The notes beneath the pieces were generated by a model. It did no database searches. It was not told where the DNA came from and saw only the letters and a program-made list of their open reading frames with translations. A DNA stretch of 64,000 nucleotides from Rhodobacterales bacterium (lineage in GTDB: Bacteria > Pseudomonadota > Alphaproteobacteria > Rhizobiales > Stappiaceae), in contig VIRH01000085.1 in NCBI GenBank assembly GCA_008107755.1, positions 124,001 through 188,000 on the forward strand, given 5' to 3'. This document shows positions 9,059 through 17,640 of this stretch, piece after piece (positions within the stretch are counted from its first letter, which is position 1; every line of letters begins with the position of its first letter). A program made the position numbers and the translations under genes.

Positions 9059-9296
9059 GTATCGAGATTTCGGACAGAAAACCGATTCAAGCAACATCGT
9101 GAAAAACAGTCGATGCCGTACGACTGAGATCGAGTTTCCGGTTCTGCCCTGCCCGAAATACGCACACGTCAGCCGTCTCCTGAAATCTGCCGGAGGTCTC
9201 CATCTCGGTATGACAGAGGGATGTAACGGACGCCACAGTCCAACGCTGCACCGCCCTCCTGATGGAGCAGCATAAAAAGATCAGGGTCCGACCAAG

Positions 9297-9330
9297 CCGG
9301 CCACACCGGCAGAAGGCTGCCGGCCGGCTG
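9297..9330 (-). terminator. Hairpin downstream of the CBS-pair gene
   Basis: A GC-rich inverted repeat (arms 9306-9312 and 9317-9323, CCGGCAG/CTGCCGG, extended by flanking GGCCGG sequence) lies just past the stop of the CBS-pair gene. The T-run on the minus strand is about 20 nt further on, so it is an imperfect intrinsic terminator. Confidence 0.4.
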
Positions 9331-9337
9331 CGGGCGC

Positions 9338-9769
9338 TCAGGCCATGGTGATATAGCTTCGCATCTGCTCGGCTTCGTGTTCCACCTGAGCGATCTTGAA
9401 CTTGACGACATCGCCGATCGAAATGACGCCGACAAGCTTGTTGTCCTTCACCACGGGCACGTGCCGGAAGCGGCCCTTCGTCATCTGCGCCATGACTTCG
9501 TCCACGCTGCTCTCTGACGAGCAGGTGATGACCTCTTTGGTCATGACTTTCGTGACCGGAAGATCCAGCGCCGATGGGCCCTGCGTTCCCACAACGCGAA
9601 CGATGTCGCGTTCGGAAATGATACCTTCGATGATCTTGTCACCCTTGCACACGACCACGGCACCGATCTTGTGAGTCGCAAGCGTCTGACAGACCTCGCT
9701 CAGCAGGGCGTCTTTTCCGGCCGTGATCGTATCGTGGCCTTTTTCACTCAGGATTGCGGCAACTGTCAT
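9338..9769 (-). CDS. Tandem CBS-domain protein
   Basis: Stand-alone CBS-pair (Bateman) protein of 143 residues. CBS1 covers roughly residues 1-70 (VCQTLATHKIGAVVVCKGDK, IIEGIISERDIVR) and CBS2 residues 75-130 (VMTKEVITCSSESSVDEVMA, FRHVPVVKDNKLVGVISIGD). Such modules bind adenine nucleotides and regulate partner proteins. No catalytic domain is attached and the partner is unknown. The start at 9769 has a strong GGGAGGTGC site; the longer frame to 9823 is unlikely. Confidence 0.88.
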   Translation of the reverse strand: MTVAAILSEKGHDTITAGKDALLSEVCQTLATHKIGAVVVCKGDKIIEGIISERDIVRVVGTQGPSALDLPVTKVMTKEVITCSSESSVDEVMAQMTKGRFRHVPVVKDNKLVGVISIGDVVKFKIAQVEHEAEQMRSYITMA

Positions 9770-9897
9770 GTTAAAGCACCTCCCATGCCTTTGGCTTCGA
9801 AAGGTCGAAACCAAGGTCATCATGGCAAAAAAATCGGTCGGCGCAAACTGTTGTCGTAAAGTCAGTCAAACCCGAGGCCGATTTTCGAGGTTCCCCG

Positions 9898-10683
9898 TCA
9901 CCTGCCGCGCGAACGCACCGGATCGAACAGTGGGAAAAGCGCCAGGCCGGCAACGAAGCCACCGATATGCGCCTGCCATGCCACGGTTTCCGGTTGGCCG
10001 GCCACCGGTCCGCTGAGGAAGCCGAAGAGAAGGTTCAGAGCGAACCAGACGCCGACGAAGACGAGAACCTGCTGGTTGCGAAGACAATCGGCCAGAGGCT
10101 GCGCCGGCACGCGGTAGGCCGCATCGTCCGAGCGGCGAATGGCCCCGAGCGGACCACCCAGTTCGAAGACAAACCGAAGCGCGCCAGCCATCTGACCCGA
10201 CACGGCGGCGGATGCGCCAATCATCGGGGCCGTCTCGCCCCAGTGAGTGTAGAGATGCGCAAAAGCGCCGCCGACCGAACACAGCGCCGAAAACAGAAGA
10301 AAACGTACCGCACCATAGCGACGTGCCAGAGCGCTGCCGAAGATCGCCATCCACAGGAGGTTGAAGACGATATGCATCGTCCCGCCGTGAAGGAGACTGT
10401 AAGTGACGAAGGCCCAGAGGCTCGACGCGAGGTCAATCGGCATGAGCGCCCCGAGAGCCTGATATTTGGCGGGCCAGAACGCAAAGAGATAGATCAGGAT
10501 GTTGTCCCAGCGGTCCGGCAGCAGCAGAACCCGCACCAGATGAATGATCACCATAGCCCCGCCGAGCCATACGATGACTGTCGGCAGATTGAAGATCGGC
10601 GGCTGCGACGGGCGCCTCGGTTCCTGCTCCTTGCGCGCGTTTTCGCGTCGTGAGCGTTCTTCGTCAAATCGGTAAACGTTCAT
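9898..10683 (-). CDS. Rhomboid family intramembrane serine protease
   Basis: Polytopic protein of 261 residues. The Ser nucleophile is in the GxSx motif of MIGASAAVSGQMAG, and the catalytic His is in WQAHIGGFVAGLAL in the last membrane helix. The HGGTMHIVFNLLWM segment is the conserved second helix with its His and Asn. The first 30 residues are charged and cytoplasmic. Rhomboids cleave membrane-anchored substrates inside the bilayer. It is alone on its strand, and a terminator-like hairpin lies upstream at 10795-10831. Confidence 0.92.
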   Translation of the reverse strand: MNVYRFDEERSRRENARKEQEPRRPSQPPIFNLPTVIVWLGGAMVIIHLVRVLLLPDRWDNILIYLFAFWPAKYQALGALMPIDLASSLWAFVTYSLLHGGTMHIVFNLLWMAIFGSALARRYGAVRFLLFSALCSVGGAFAHLYTHWGETAPMIGASAAVSGQMAGALRFVFELGGPLGAIRRSDDAAYRVPAQPLADCLRNQQVLVFVGVWFALNLLFGFLSGPVAGQPETVAWQAHIGGFVAGLALFPLFDPVRSRGR

Positions 10684-10769
10684 GAGACCTTCGCATGATT
10701 AGGGCCGGGAGCCCGACTGCTCCCGCTAACGTCCGAGCGTCATAATGGTGAATATGCGTTACCCGGGGC

Positions 10770-10955
10770 TTATCGCAAGCAATCTGACAAAAACAAAGCG
10801 CCGGTCATCCATATGGTGACCGACGCTTTGCCATGCCCCCCTTTAGCGGTCGCGTCCCCACGCCCGAAAAGGAATTCGTTCACTGCCGGCGCTTGTCTGT
10901 CACCTGGAACAGCTCTGAACGGCTGATTTTCCGGGTTCACGGCCTGGCACGACAT
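10770..10955 (-). ncRNA. Candidate small RNA or leader with a short reading frame
   Basis: In the 529-bp gap between the rhomboid and PAS_5 genes, the minus strand has a GGGAGGATC ribosome-binding motif and ATG at 10955, opening a 61-codon frame to 10770. A strong hairpin with a T-run (10790-10831) lies inside that frame, before its stop. A transcript would therefore normally end before the frame does. This fits a small RNA or an attenuated leader better than an ordinary gene. I do not recognise the peptide or an RNA family. The rest of the gap, 10960-11212, is the A+T-rich upstream region of the PAS_5 gene. Confidence 0.3.
10790..10831 (-). terminator. Intrinsic terminator, minus strand
   Basis: Inverted repeat CAAAGCGCCGGTCA / TGACCGACGCTTTG (14-bp stem with one mismatch) around a 9-nt loop. 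On the minus strand it is followed directly by TTTTTG. It would stop a transcript coming from about 10960 toward the rhomboid gene. Confidence 0.75.
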
Positions 10956-11212
10956 CGAAGTGATCCTCCCACCCGCATGTTCGTGAACAGGGCCTTAAGA
11001 TGCCGACAGGACCCGCCAGACACAAGCTTTACTTATCATTAACCTTACTTTTTGCCTAACGTCACCGCCCCGCGCCCTCGCCTCACAGATTGGCACGCCG
11101 CCTGCTTTGTAAGAGGCAAACAAGGATAGAAAAAACGCATCCGTCCCGTTTTGAAACAGACACTGTCTTGTGACGAAACAGACGAGCGAATAAAGCAAAG
11201 AGGCGACCCCAA

Positions 11213-11857
11213 ATGAAACACGGCGTGACCCAAACTCTTTATTCTTACTGGGACAACCTGCGCGGTGTCCGTCCGGCCCCGAACCGGAGCGAAGTCGACC
11301 CGGGTGAAATCAGAAGCCTGCTCGGCGACACGTTCATTCTGGAGACCAAGAGCCACACGGATGTGCGCTACCGTCTTGCCGGCACGCGCCTTTGTTCCGC
11401 GCATTGCCGCGAACTGAAAGGACGGGATTTCCTGCGCGGCTGGGGCCCGAAGGATCGTGAAGCCCTGGAAAGCCTGATCGCAGCCATCACGGAAGATGCC
11501 GCTGCCGCGGTCATCGGCGTAAACGGCCACACCGAACGCGGCCAGATCCTGCAAATGGAAATGTTGCTGGTCCCGCTCAACGTGCCCGGTGAGGGCCGTA
11601 TCAGGATCCTGGGAAGCTGCACGCCAATGGAAAAGCCGTACTGGCTTGGCCTGCACCCGATCCTGAAGCAATCCGTCAGCAGCCTGCGCCTGGTCTGGCC
11701 GGACGAGCGTCCGTTCTTCCTGGACGCGAACAACTCCGTCAATCCGATCCTGCCGCGTTTCACCGCGGAAGGTCTTGCCATGCCGACACCGCCGCTCCCG
11801 CAGGGCGCGGAGCGCAAGGTGGGCCACCTGACGGTCTATTCCGGCGGCAAGACCTGA
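11213..11857 (+). CDS. PAS_5 family PAS-domain protein
   Basis: Protein of 214 residues matching the PAS_5 type, which is common and mostly single-domain in alphaproteobacteria. The PAS core runs from about residue 10 to 150: TLYSYWDNLRG, FILETKSHTDVRYRLAGTRL, CRELKGRDFLRGW and RIRILGSCTPMEKPYWLG. The tail is Pro-rich. There is no output domain, so it may act through protein contacts; function is unknown. An AGAGG site precedes the ATG, and a terminator follows at 11901. Confidence 0.82.
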   Translation: MKHGVTQTLYSYWDNLRGVRPAPNRSEVDPGEIRSLLGDTFILETKSHTDVRYRLAGTRLCSAHCRELKGRDFLRGWGPKDREALESLIAAITEDAAAAVIGVNGHTERGQILQMEMLLVPLNVPGEGRIRILGSCTPMEKPYWLGLHPILKQSVSSLRLVWPDERPFFLDANNSVNPILPRFTAEGLAMPTPPLPQGAERKVGHLTVYSGGKT

Positions 11858-11900
11858 CCCTGGCTGATCTTGTCCGAGGATTGACAGCTTGATGACTGAT

Positions 11901-11940
11901 GCGGCGCGGAACCTTCAGGGTTTCCTGCGCCGTTTTTTTT
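11901..11940 (+). terminator. Intrinsic terminator after the PAS_5 gene
   Basis: A GC-rich hairpin (CGGCGCGGAACC pairing with GGTTTCCTGCGCCG, two bulged bases) is followed by eight T residues on the plus strand. It is 43 nt past the PAS_5 stop. The rest of the gap to 12193 shows no other feature I can support. Confidence 0.85.
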
Positions 11941-12192
11941 CCGCGCGAAAAACTGACGATCCGGCATCGAGGCCAAGTGCCGCCGGCAAGTCTTCGCCAG
12001 TCAATAAAGAAGCGCCCTCTCCCTTTTCTGACCCTTTCACCAGGACATAAGTCATTTTTTACATTTTCAACATGGAACGGGCCCAACATATGGGGCACCC
12101 TTACACATCGTTAACTCCGTCTGCCTAAAGTCATCTGAAGACGTCGAACGACTCTTTTCTCAGCCGGGGGCTTGCGCGGTTTGCGCACGGAT

Positions 12193-12843
12193 ATGGAAAA
12201 AGCAGGCATGAACGCCGGATTGGCAACTGCGACAGAAGGAAGCAAATCGCTTCAGGTGACTGATCGCCGGCGCCATCAACGCGTCCAGGTCAATATACTC
12301 GGACGCTTCATGCTTGAAGACCGCCGGGAATATCCATGCCAGGTCATCGACATGTCGCCCGGCGGCATGGCCATGATCACGCCCGTATCCGGCAAGGTCG
12401 GAGAACGGGTGATTGCCTACCTCGATCACCTGAGCCGCGTCGAAGGCCGCATCGCCAGATTGATCGACGGCGGTTTCGCAGTGGAACTTCGAAACACTGC
12501 ACGCAAGCGTGACAAGATTGCCAACGTCCTGACCTGGCTCGCCAACCGCGATGAGCTCAATCTGCCCGAGGATCGCCGGCATGAGCGCTTTGTTCCCAAA
12601 CAGCCCGTCACGAAGATGATCCTTGCGGACGGCTCGGAGCATGTCTGCCGCATCATCGACGTCTCGCTGTCCGGTGCCGCAATTGCAACGGACCTCATTC
12701 CCGGAATGGGCGACGCGATCACCATCGGCAAGATGAAGGCCCGTGTCGTGCGCGAGATCGAAGGCGGCATTGCCGTCGAGTTTGCCGCCGTGCAGAACCG
12801 CGAACTCCTGGAACACCACCTCACCTCGCCTGACATGCCGTAA
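12193..12843 (+). CDS. Tandem PilZ-domain protein
   Basis: About 216 residues comprising two PilZ domains. The first begins DRRRHQRVQVNILGRF and continues CQVIDMSPGGMAMITP. The second begins RHERFVPKQPVTKMIL and continues CRIIDVSLSGAAIATD. Canonical c-di-GMP binding needs RxxxR and (D/N)xSxxG. The first domain has RRRHQR and DMSPGG; the second has RHERF and DVSLSG. Both therefore keep the key residues or close variants. PilZ proteins transmit c-di-GMP signals to motility, polysaccharide or adhesin systems. Start choice is uncertain among TTG 12172, ATG 12193 and ATG 12208. A terminator follows at 12975. Confidence 0.87.
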   Translation: MEKAGMNAGLATATEGSKSLQVTDRRRHQRVQVNILGRFMLEDRREYPCQVIDMSPGGMAMITPVSGKVGERVIAYLDHLSRVEGRIARLIDGGFAVELRNTARKRDKIANVLTWLANRDELNLPEDRRHERFVPKQPVTKMILADGSEHVCRIIDVSLSGAAIATDLIPGMGDAITIGKMKARVVREIEGGIAVEFAAVQNRELLEHHLTSPDMP

Positions 12844-12974
12844 CAGCGCATCTCGCGCGACGGCTGTCAGAATTCCCGATTATCTGGTCTGTTGCGGCCG
12901 ATTACCTAAAGGCATCCTCGGCCGACCGCGCACTGCATCAGATAAAAAATCACTCCGTGACATCTTTTTTTTCC

Positions 12975-13006
12975 GGCGGCCAGACACCTTGTCTGCCGCC
13001 CTTTTT
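12975..13006 (+). terminator. Intrinsic terminator after the PilZ gene
   Basis: GGCGGCCAGACA pairs with TGTCTGCCGCC across a short loop and is followed by CTTTTTG. The remainder of the 424-bp gap (13010-13267) is A+T-rich and presumably holds the promoter of the BTLCP gene; I could not fix its hexamers. Confidence 0.8.
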
Positions 13007-13267
13007 GTCTTGGTCGGACGCTGATCGGTCATGCCTCCCTTTGCCGTAACACCCGGTTAAACATGACAAGACACTGACTTTGATACGCTTTTCGAGATGA
13101 TTCAAATTTTACGAAAATTCTCTGAGAGGTTTATTCAAATGTGATTCAAAGTATCCGACAATCCGAATAAAATACTGATCAAATACATTTAAAGTTCTAG
13201 TTTGAAGTTTTGCGGTAAGTAAAAAGCACTCTGACATCGTGACGTCAGCCTTGGGGAGGGCGTTACG

Positions 13268-13873
13268 ATGAAATACACATGGAATAACTTACTAGCTTCT
13301 GCTCTGGTGTTGTACGCAGCAACTGCTGCCCATGCTGAACCGGGGCGCTTCATGGACATGCACACCAGTGCCAAGGCACCGATCGGGTATGTCCAGTTCT
13401 GCCACGACAATGCCAGATCCTGCCCGGATGACACCTACGACCCCGTCGTCGTTCGTCTGAACGAAGCGTTGTGGGACCAGCTGATCGCGGTCAACAAGGA
13501 CGTCAATCACCGGATCCGTCCGATGACCGATAAGGATCTGTTCGGCAAGGAAGAATACTGGACCTATCCGATCAACGGTTATGGTGACTGCGAGGAATAT
13601 GTTCTCGAGAAACAGCGCGTGCTGCTGGAGGCCGGATGGCCGCGTAGCGCACTGCTGATCACCGTTGCCAAGGATGTCCAGAATAGCGGACACGCTGTCC
13701 TGACCGTTCGCACGGACCACGGTGACATGATCCTCGACAACCAGGTCGAGGCTGTCTTGCCCTGGTATTCGACACCCTACCGTTACATCAAACGCCAGTC
13801 TGCGGACTCGGCCATGAAGTGGACAGGTATCTCCGACACGCGCGTCACCACCGTCAGCAGCGTGTCCAGATAA
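13268..13873 (+). CDS. Transglutaminase-like cysteine proteinase (BTLCP), orphan
   Basis: Exported protein of 201 residues. The signal peptide is MKYTWNNLLASALVLYAATA, cleaved near AHA-EP. The catalytic triad of the bacterial transglutaminase-like cysteine proteinase family is visible: Cys in NGYGDCEEYVLEKQR, His in NSGHAVLTVRTD and Asp in MILDNQVEAVLPW. The family includes LapG, the periplasmic protease that releases surface adhesins, but most alphaproteobacterial members are uncharacterised. This copy has no secretion genes beside it, unlike the second BTLCP at 49852. It is a single-gene unit with its own terminator. Confidence 0.88.
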   Translation: MKYTWNNLLASALVLYAATAAHAEPGRFMDMHTSAKAPIGYVQFCHDNARSCPDDTYDPVVVRLNEALWDQLIAVNKDVNHRIRPMTDKDLFGKEEYWTYPINGYGDCEEYVLEKQRVLLEAGWPRSALLITVAKDVQNSGHAVLTVRTDHGDMILDNQVEAVLPWYSTPYRYIKRQSADSAMKWTGISDTRVTTVSSVSR

Positions 13874-13965
13874 CACATAATCTCGGGATTGGCCGGCGCA
13901 AGTCGGACCAAATGGACGATCCGGTCGCGTCCCCACCCTCCCCATCCCTACCACGACCGGATCCA

Positions 13966-14010
13966 GGGAACCGGCTTCGCTCCCCCGCAAGCCGGTTCCC
14001 GCCTTTTCTT
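13966..14010 (+). terminator. Terminator after the orphan BTLCP gene
   Basis: A perfect 12-bp inverted repeat, GGGAACCGGCTT / AAGCCGGTTCCC (13966-13977 and 13989-14000), is followed by CGCCTTTTCTTC. It lies about 90 nt past the stop. Confidence 0.7.
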
Positions 14011-14122
14011 CGTCAGGTTAAACCTCGGGTCGCTCCAAAAACGATCGAGGGCCCCGAACAAGGGTCCTGAGCACCGGGACGAGAGGAAAACTTCAGTCTG
14101 CAGCAACCGAAGCAAAAGCACG

Positions 14123-14650
14123 TCAGAGCGGCTTGAGGCCGGCCTTGAAGCGCCGCCAGTTGCGCACGTAGCCCTCGGCAGACTTGCGGATCGCCGCCGC
14201 GCTTCCTTCCGGCAGCGTTCTGACGACCTTGCCCGGCACCCCGATCACGAGCGAATTGTCCGGAATTTCCTTGCCTTCCGCGATCAGGGCGTTGGCGCCG
14301 ATGATGCAATTGGACCCGATGACGGCTCCGTTTAGGACAGTGGCCCCCATGCCGATCAGCGAATTGTCGCGGATCGTGCAACCGTGGAGGATGGCCTTGT
14401 GACCGATCGTGCAATCGGCACCGATCGTCAGGGGAAAGCCCATGTCCGTGTGGAAAACGCAGCCATCCTGAACATTGGAACGTTCGCCGACGGTGATGGC
14501 CTCGTTGTCTCCTCTCAGGATCGCACCGAACCAGACGCTTGCCTCTTTCATGAGACGGATATCGCCGATCAGGATGGCACCGGGCGCAACCCAGCAGTCG
14601 CCACTTTCGGCCAGCACAGGTTCGCGGCCGTCGAGAGAATAGAGCGTCAT
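14123..14650 (-). CDS. Gamma-class carbonic anhydrase family protein
   Basis: Left-handed beta-helix protein of 175 residues made of hexapeptide repeats (for example [20 protein letters not shown] and [20 protein letters not shown]). The zinc-site histidines are seen in [14 protein letters not shown] and [13 protein letters not shown]. Proteins of this group (YrdA/PaaY/CaiE type) form trimers and hydrate CO2 or bind other small ligands. Activity cannot be judged from sequence. A small membrane protein gene lies just upstream on the same strand, with a 19-bp gap. Confidence 0.9.
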   Translation of the reverse strand: MTLYSLDGREPVLAESGDCWVAPGAILIGDIRLMKEASVWFGAILRGDNEAITVGERSNVQDGCVFHTDMGFPLTIGADCTIGHKAILHGCTIRDNSLIGMGATVLNGAVIGSNCIIGANALIAEGKEIPDNSLVIGVPGKVVRTLPEGSAAAIRKSAEGYVRNWRRFKAGLKPL

Positions 14651-14669
14651 TTTTCAGAAACTGTCCGGA

Positions 14670-14996
14670 TTAGCTGTAGCCGACAAGAATGAGAGCGACG
14701 TTCATCACAAGCATTCCCGAACACATGCTCCACATGCCGGCGATGGTGGAAGACGCGACGAGCCAGCCAAGGGGGCGTTTTTCGATACGCCGTCCTCGTA
14801 TGGCATTGCGCATGATGATGAAGGGACCGGCGAAAACGCACATGAAAAGGTCCGCAAGAAACCGCATCAGGCTCTCGGCGCCGAAATTGAACCGGGGCGG
14901 TTCACGGGTCAGAAGCTGATACAGGCTTCCCAGCACGCCGGCGGCCACAAAGCCGGCGCTCGCTATATATCCAATGAGAAGCAGATCCAGGAACAC
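14670..14996 (-). CDS. Small conserved-type membrane protein, function unknown
   Basis: About 108 residues with three likely membrane segments: FLDLLLIGYIASAGFVAAGV, FLADLFMCVFAGPFIIM, and a C-terminal hydrophobic stretch ending MNVALILVGYS. I prefer the GTG at 14996, which has an AGAGG motif 9 nt upstream. The TTG at 15023 has no such site and would add nine residues. I do not recognise a function. Probably co-transcribed with the carbonic anhydrase gene. Confidence 0.6.
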   Translation of the reverse strand: MFLDLLLIGYIASAGFVAAGVLGSLYQLLTREPPRFNFGAESLMRFLADLFMCVFAGPFIIMRNAIRGRRIEKRPLGWLVASSTIAGMWSMCSGMLVMNVALILVGYS

Positions 14997-15208
14997 GCCA
15001 GTTAACCTCTTGTTAACCCTCAAACAGGAAGGTGGTTAAAAAGAACTAAACGGTCAAGTGCAAAGACAATGCCGGAAGGGCAGATGGGCAAAGATCCCGG
15101 AGATTCGCCGTTTTTGGCGTCCCACATCATGGCGACGCCATTAAGAGGTGTACCGTTTCAGGACACACTGTCCCGTTATTGCGCATGTGTGCAAATGGAG
15201 GACGGCCG

Positions 15209-15925
15209 GTGATCCCGATGGTTCTCCCAGAGCCCGTGATCGCACGGCCCCGGCACTTCACCTTTCTGGCCCTTTCGATTCTTGTCCTTGGCATCGCGCT
15301 TGCGGTGGAACGTGTGAGCTATTGGTCCGACTACTGGATCACCGGCAGGTCCGCCGTCGGCGATCGGCGCCCTGTCGAGGTAACGGTCGGCAGGACGCCG
15401 ATCAATCTTCCCCTGAACTATATCGGCTCCGCAATTCAGCGCGACAGCGCGCGCGGGCCGAGCAGCCAGTTCCAGACGCTTCGCCTGGTTATGACGTGGC
15501 CGAAACTTTCCGCTGCCCCGGAACTCTATGGCGAAGCCATGAGGCTGGGACCAAGACAGAACGCACTTCTGGTGGAACTCGACAGCAATCCCGGCCGCGA
15601 AAGCATTCGCGCCCGCCTGGAGCCGTTCTACCGCCGGCTCGCAAGAAGCGGCGAACAAGCCGGACCTGACGGGTTGAGGATACTGAGGCTCTCCGCCCTT
15701 GGCGCGGCCGAGAGTGACATGATCGTCTTCGATCCTGCGCGTGCGACCGGTTTCATCGCCAGATGCCTGCAAAAGCCAGGAGCGTCCGGCGCCGTGTGTC
15801 ACCGGGCTCTCACGCTCGGCTCCGGCCTCGAGTTGAGATACAGCTTTGATCAGAACCTGCTTCCGCAATGGCGCGCGGTCGAGACCGGCATCCTGCAAAA
15901 AATCGCGACATTCCGCCTGGGCTGA
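15209..15925 (+). CDS. Membrane-anchored protein of unknown function
   Basis: About 238 residues. One N-terminal membrane segment (FTFLALSILVLGIALAV) is followed by a periplasmic domain with two Cys (ARCLQKPG and AVCHRAL) that could form a disulphide. I chose the GTG at 15209 because GGAGG lies exactly 7 nt upstream; an ATG at 15218 and an earlier ATG at 15185 are alternatives. The remaining sequence, including VGRTPINLPLNYIGSA, matches no family I know. It is a single gene and ends at a shared terminator. Confidence 0.65.
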   Translation: MIPMVLPEPVIARPRHFTFLALSILVLGIALAVERVSYWSDYWITGRSAVGDRRPVEVTVGRTPINLPLNYIGSAIQRDSARGPSSQFQTLRLVMTWPKLSAAPELYGEAMRLGPRQNALLVELDSNPGRESIRARLEPFYRRLARSGEQAGPDGLRILRLSALGAAESDMIVFDPARATGFIARCLQKPGASGAVCHRALTLGSGLELRYSFDQNLLPQWRAVETGILQKIATFRLG

Positions 15926-15994
15926 CACCTGCCCCCCGGTGAGAGCCTGGCAAGAGCAGCGGGACTGAGAGAACCTCCGCTCCTGCAAGCAAAC

Positions 15995-16026
15995 AAAAAG
16001 GCGGCCTTCTGAAAGACCGCCCTTTG
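15995..16026. terminator. Hairpin between convergent genes
   Basis: AAAAAGGCGGCCT and AGACCGCCCTTTG form an imperfect stem with A-rich and T-rich edges on its two sides. It lies between the convergent orphan membrane-anchored gene and the DUF3126 gene, and could end both transcripts. Confidence 0.6.
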
Positions 16027-16052
16027 TGAGGATCGATATCGGAATGCGACGC

Positions 16053-16268
16053 TTAGACGTCTTCCAGATCGATCTCCAGAATAGCCATCTGGAAATTCCA
16101 GCTCAGGTCTTCGTCTTCGTCGTCCCGGAAGATGACGCCGATGAATTCTTCGCCGATATAGACCTCCGCGGAATCGTCCTTCTTCGGACGGGCGCGGACC
16201 TGAATGCTCGGCAATTCGAATTTCGAGCGTAGGTAAGCTTCGATCTTTCGGATTTCATCGGGATTCAC
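16053..16268 (-). CDS. DUF3126 family protein
   Basis: Small acidic protein of 71 residues with the whole family pattern: an N-terminal helix (DEIRKIEAYLRSKF), a basic strand (IQVRARPKKDDSAEVYIGEE) and an acidic middle (RDDEDEDLSWNFQMAIL). This family is small, soluble and restricted mainly to alphaproteobacteria; its function is unknown. The start is GTG with a perfect AAGGAGAG site. It lies downstream of cysE on the same strand, with a gap of about 100 nt. Confidence 0.85.
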   Translation of the reverse strand: MNPDEIRKIEAYLRSKFELPSIQVRARPKKDDSAEVYIGEEFIGVIFRDDEDEDLSWNFQMAILEIDLEDV

Positions 16269-16369
16269 AGCGCTCTCCTTTTATTGCCTTTGGCATCATT
16301 GCGCCGCGGACCCTACAGGCAGCGGACGGAAAAACCAAAGCTTTTCCGTCACGTTTCCCCGTCTTCCTG

Positions 16370-17209
16370 TCACGTGTCCTTGTCGGAGTAGTCCTTGCCA
16401 AGCAGCTGGTTCATGCTGCGGGCAGGTTCTGCGCAGCCCGCCTTGCCAACGACGCGCGCCGGGACGCCGGCAACCGTCGTGTTGGGCGGAATGTCATTGA
16501 GGACCACCGACCCGGAAGCGACCAGCGAGCAATGACCGATCTCCAGGTTTCCCAGAACCTTCGCGCCAGCCCCCAGGAGGACGCCGCGCCGGATCTTCGG
16601 ATGACGATCGCCATCCTCCTTGCCGGTTCCACCAAGGGTCACACCCTGAAGGATGGACACATCGTCCTCGATCACAGCCGTCTCGCCGACGACAATACCC
16701 GTGCCATGGTCGATGAAAATGCCCTGCCCGAGCGGAACCGCCGGATGGATATCGATCTGGAAGACCTCTGAGGCACGGCTCTGCAGATAGAGCGCGAAAT
16801 CCTTGCGCCCCTTGCGCCAGAGCCAGTTCGCCAGCCGGTGCGTCTGAAGGCCATGGAAGCCCTTGAAGTAGAGCACCGGCTCCAGGTAGCGGAAGCATGC
16901 GGGGTCGCGGTCGTAGACCGCAACGATATCGACACGGAAGATCTTGGCGAGCCCCGGCTCGTCCGCCAGCGCCTCAAGATAGGTCTGCCGGATCAGGGAT
17001 GCGGACACCACGTCCCGTCCCAATCTGTCACCGATGCGGTGCAGGACAGCTTCCTCGAGGCTCTCGTGGTTGAGAACCGTCTCGTAAACGAAGGATGACA
17101 ATGCCGGCTCCGCCGTCACCATTGCCTGAGCTTCGTCGCGCAATTGCTGCCAAACCGGATCGTGAGTCGTGACCCTGTCAAGGTCGGTCCTTGCAACTGG
17201 TGCGGACAT
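16370..17209 (-). CDS. cysE: Serine O-acetyltransferase
   Basis: Transfers acetyl from acetyl-CoA to L-serine, the first step of cysteine synthesis. The 279-residue protein has the helical N-terminal half of SATs (about residues 20-150, LSSFVYETVLNHESLEEAV) and a left-handed beta-helix catalytic half, with the active-site histidines in DIHPAVPLGQGIFIDHGTG and the DRHPKIRRGVLLGAGAKVLG coil. The C-terminal tail, which in many SATs ends in Ile for contact with CysK, ends in KDYSDKDT here. The start has an AAGGAGACAG site. Confidence 0.93.
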   Translation of the reverse strand: MSAPVARTDLDRVTTHDPVWQQLRDEAQAMVTAEPALSSFVYETVLNHESLEEAVLHRIGDRLGRDVVSASLIRQTYLEALADEPGLAKIFRVDIVAVYDRDPACFRYLEPVLYFKGFHGLQTHRLANWLWRKGRKDFALYLQSRASEVFQIDIHPAVPLGQGIFIDHGTGIVVGETAVIEDDVSILQGVTLGGTGKEDGDRHPKIRRGVLLGAGAKVLGNLEIGHCSLVASGSVVLNDIPPNTTVAGVPARVVGKAGCAEPARSMNQLLGKDYSDKDT

Positions 17210-17640
17210 GGCCTGTCTCCTTTCAAGCCGTCTCGTTAAGTCCTTAAAATAGGACCGACGTCTGATATTCCAAAATCAAACTTGCTGATATCAGATATGG
17301 ACGTCTCTTATGAAGAACGGAAACTAAATAAATCTGCCATCCAGGGTGTGGACCCATAAAATTCAGCAATGCGGCGTCAATCCGGCAAAGGAGAGCGAGG
17401 AAAAGCCTGCAGAACCATGCCGGCGCATGGTGCAAAGACTTTGACGTGGCTCGCCGTAGCCGGATTGGCGTCCTTCGGATCAAGCGGGAAATGACCGTCT
17501 TCAGCGTTGCGAAATCTTGAAAACCCAAAGTGTTTCCTGGGCTTTCGCGTCTTGAATACGATCATTTTCCGCTCGACCGCATTGCTGGATTTAATGAGCC
17601 CACACCCTAGAACGTGGACACAATAAGCAGGGATCAACGA
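17210..17640. promoter_or_regulatory. Control region between cysE and the enoyl-CoA hydratase gene
   Basis: This 431-bp divergent spacer contains a gapped inverted repeat close to the cysE start: GACGTCTGATAT (17257-17268) against ATATCAGATATGGACGTC (17288-17305), interrupted by 5 nt in one arm. It is a candidate operator. No further gene, RNA or terminator is supported in the rest. Confidence 0.35.
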
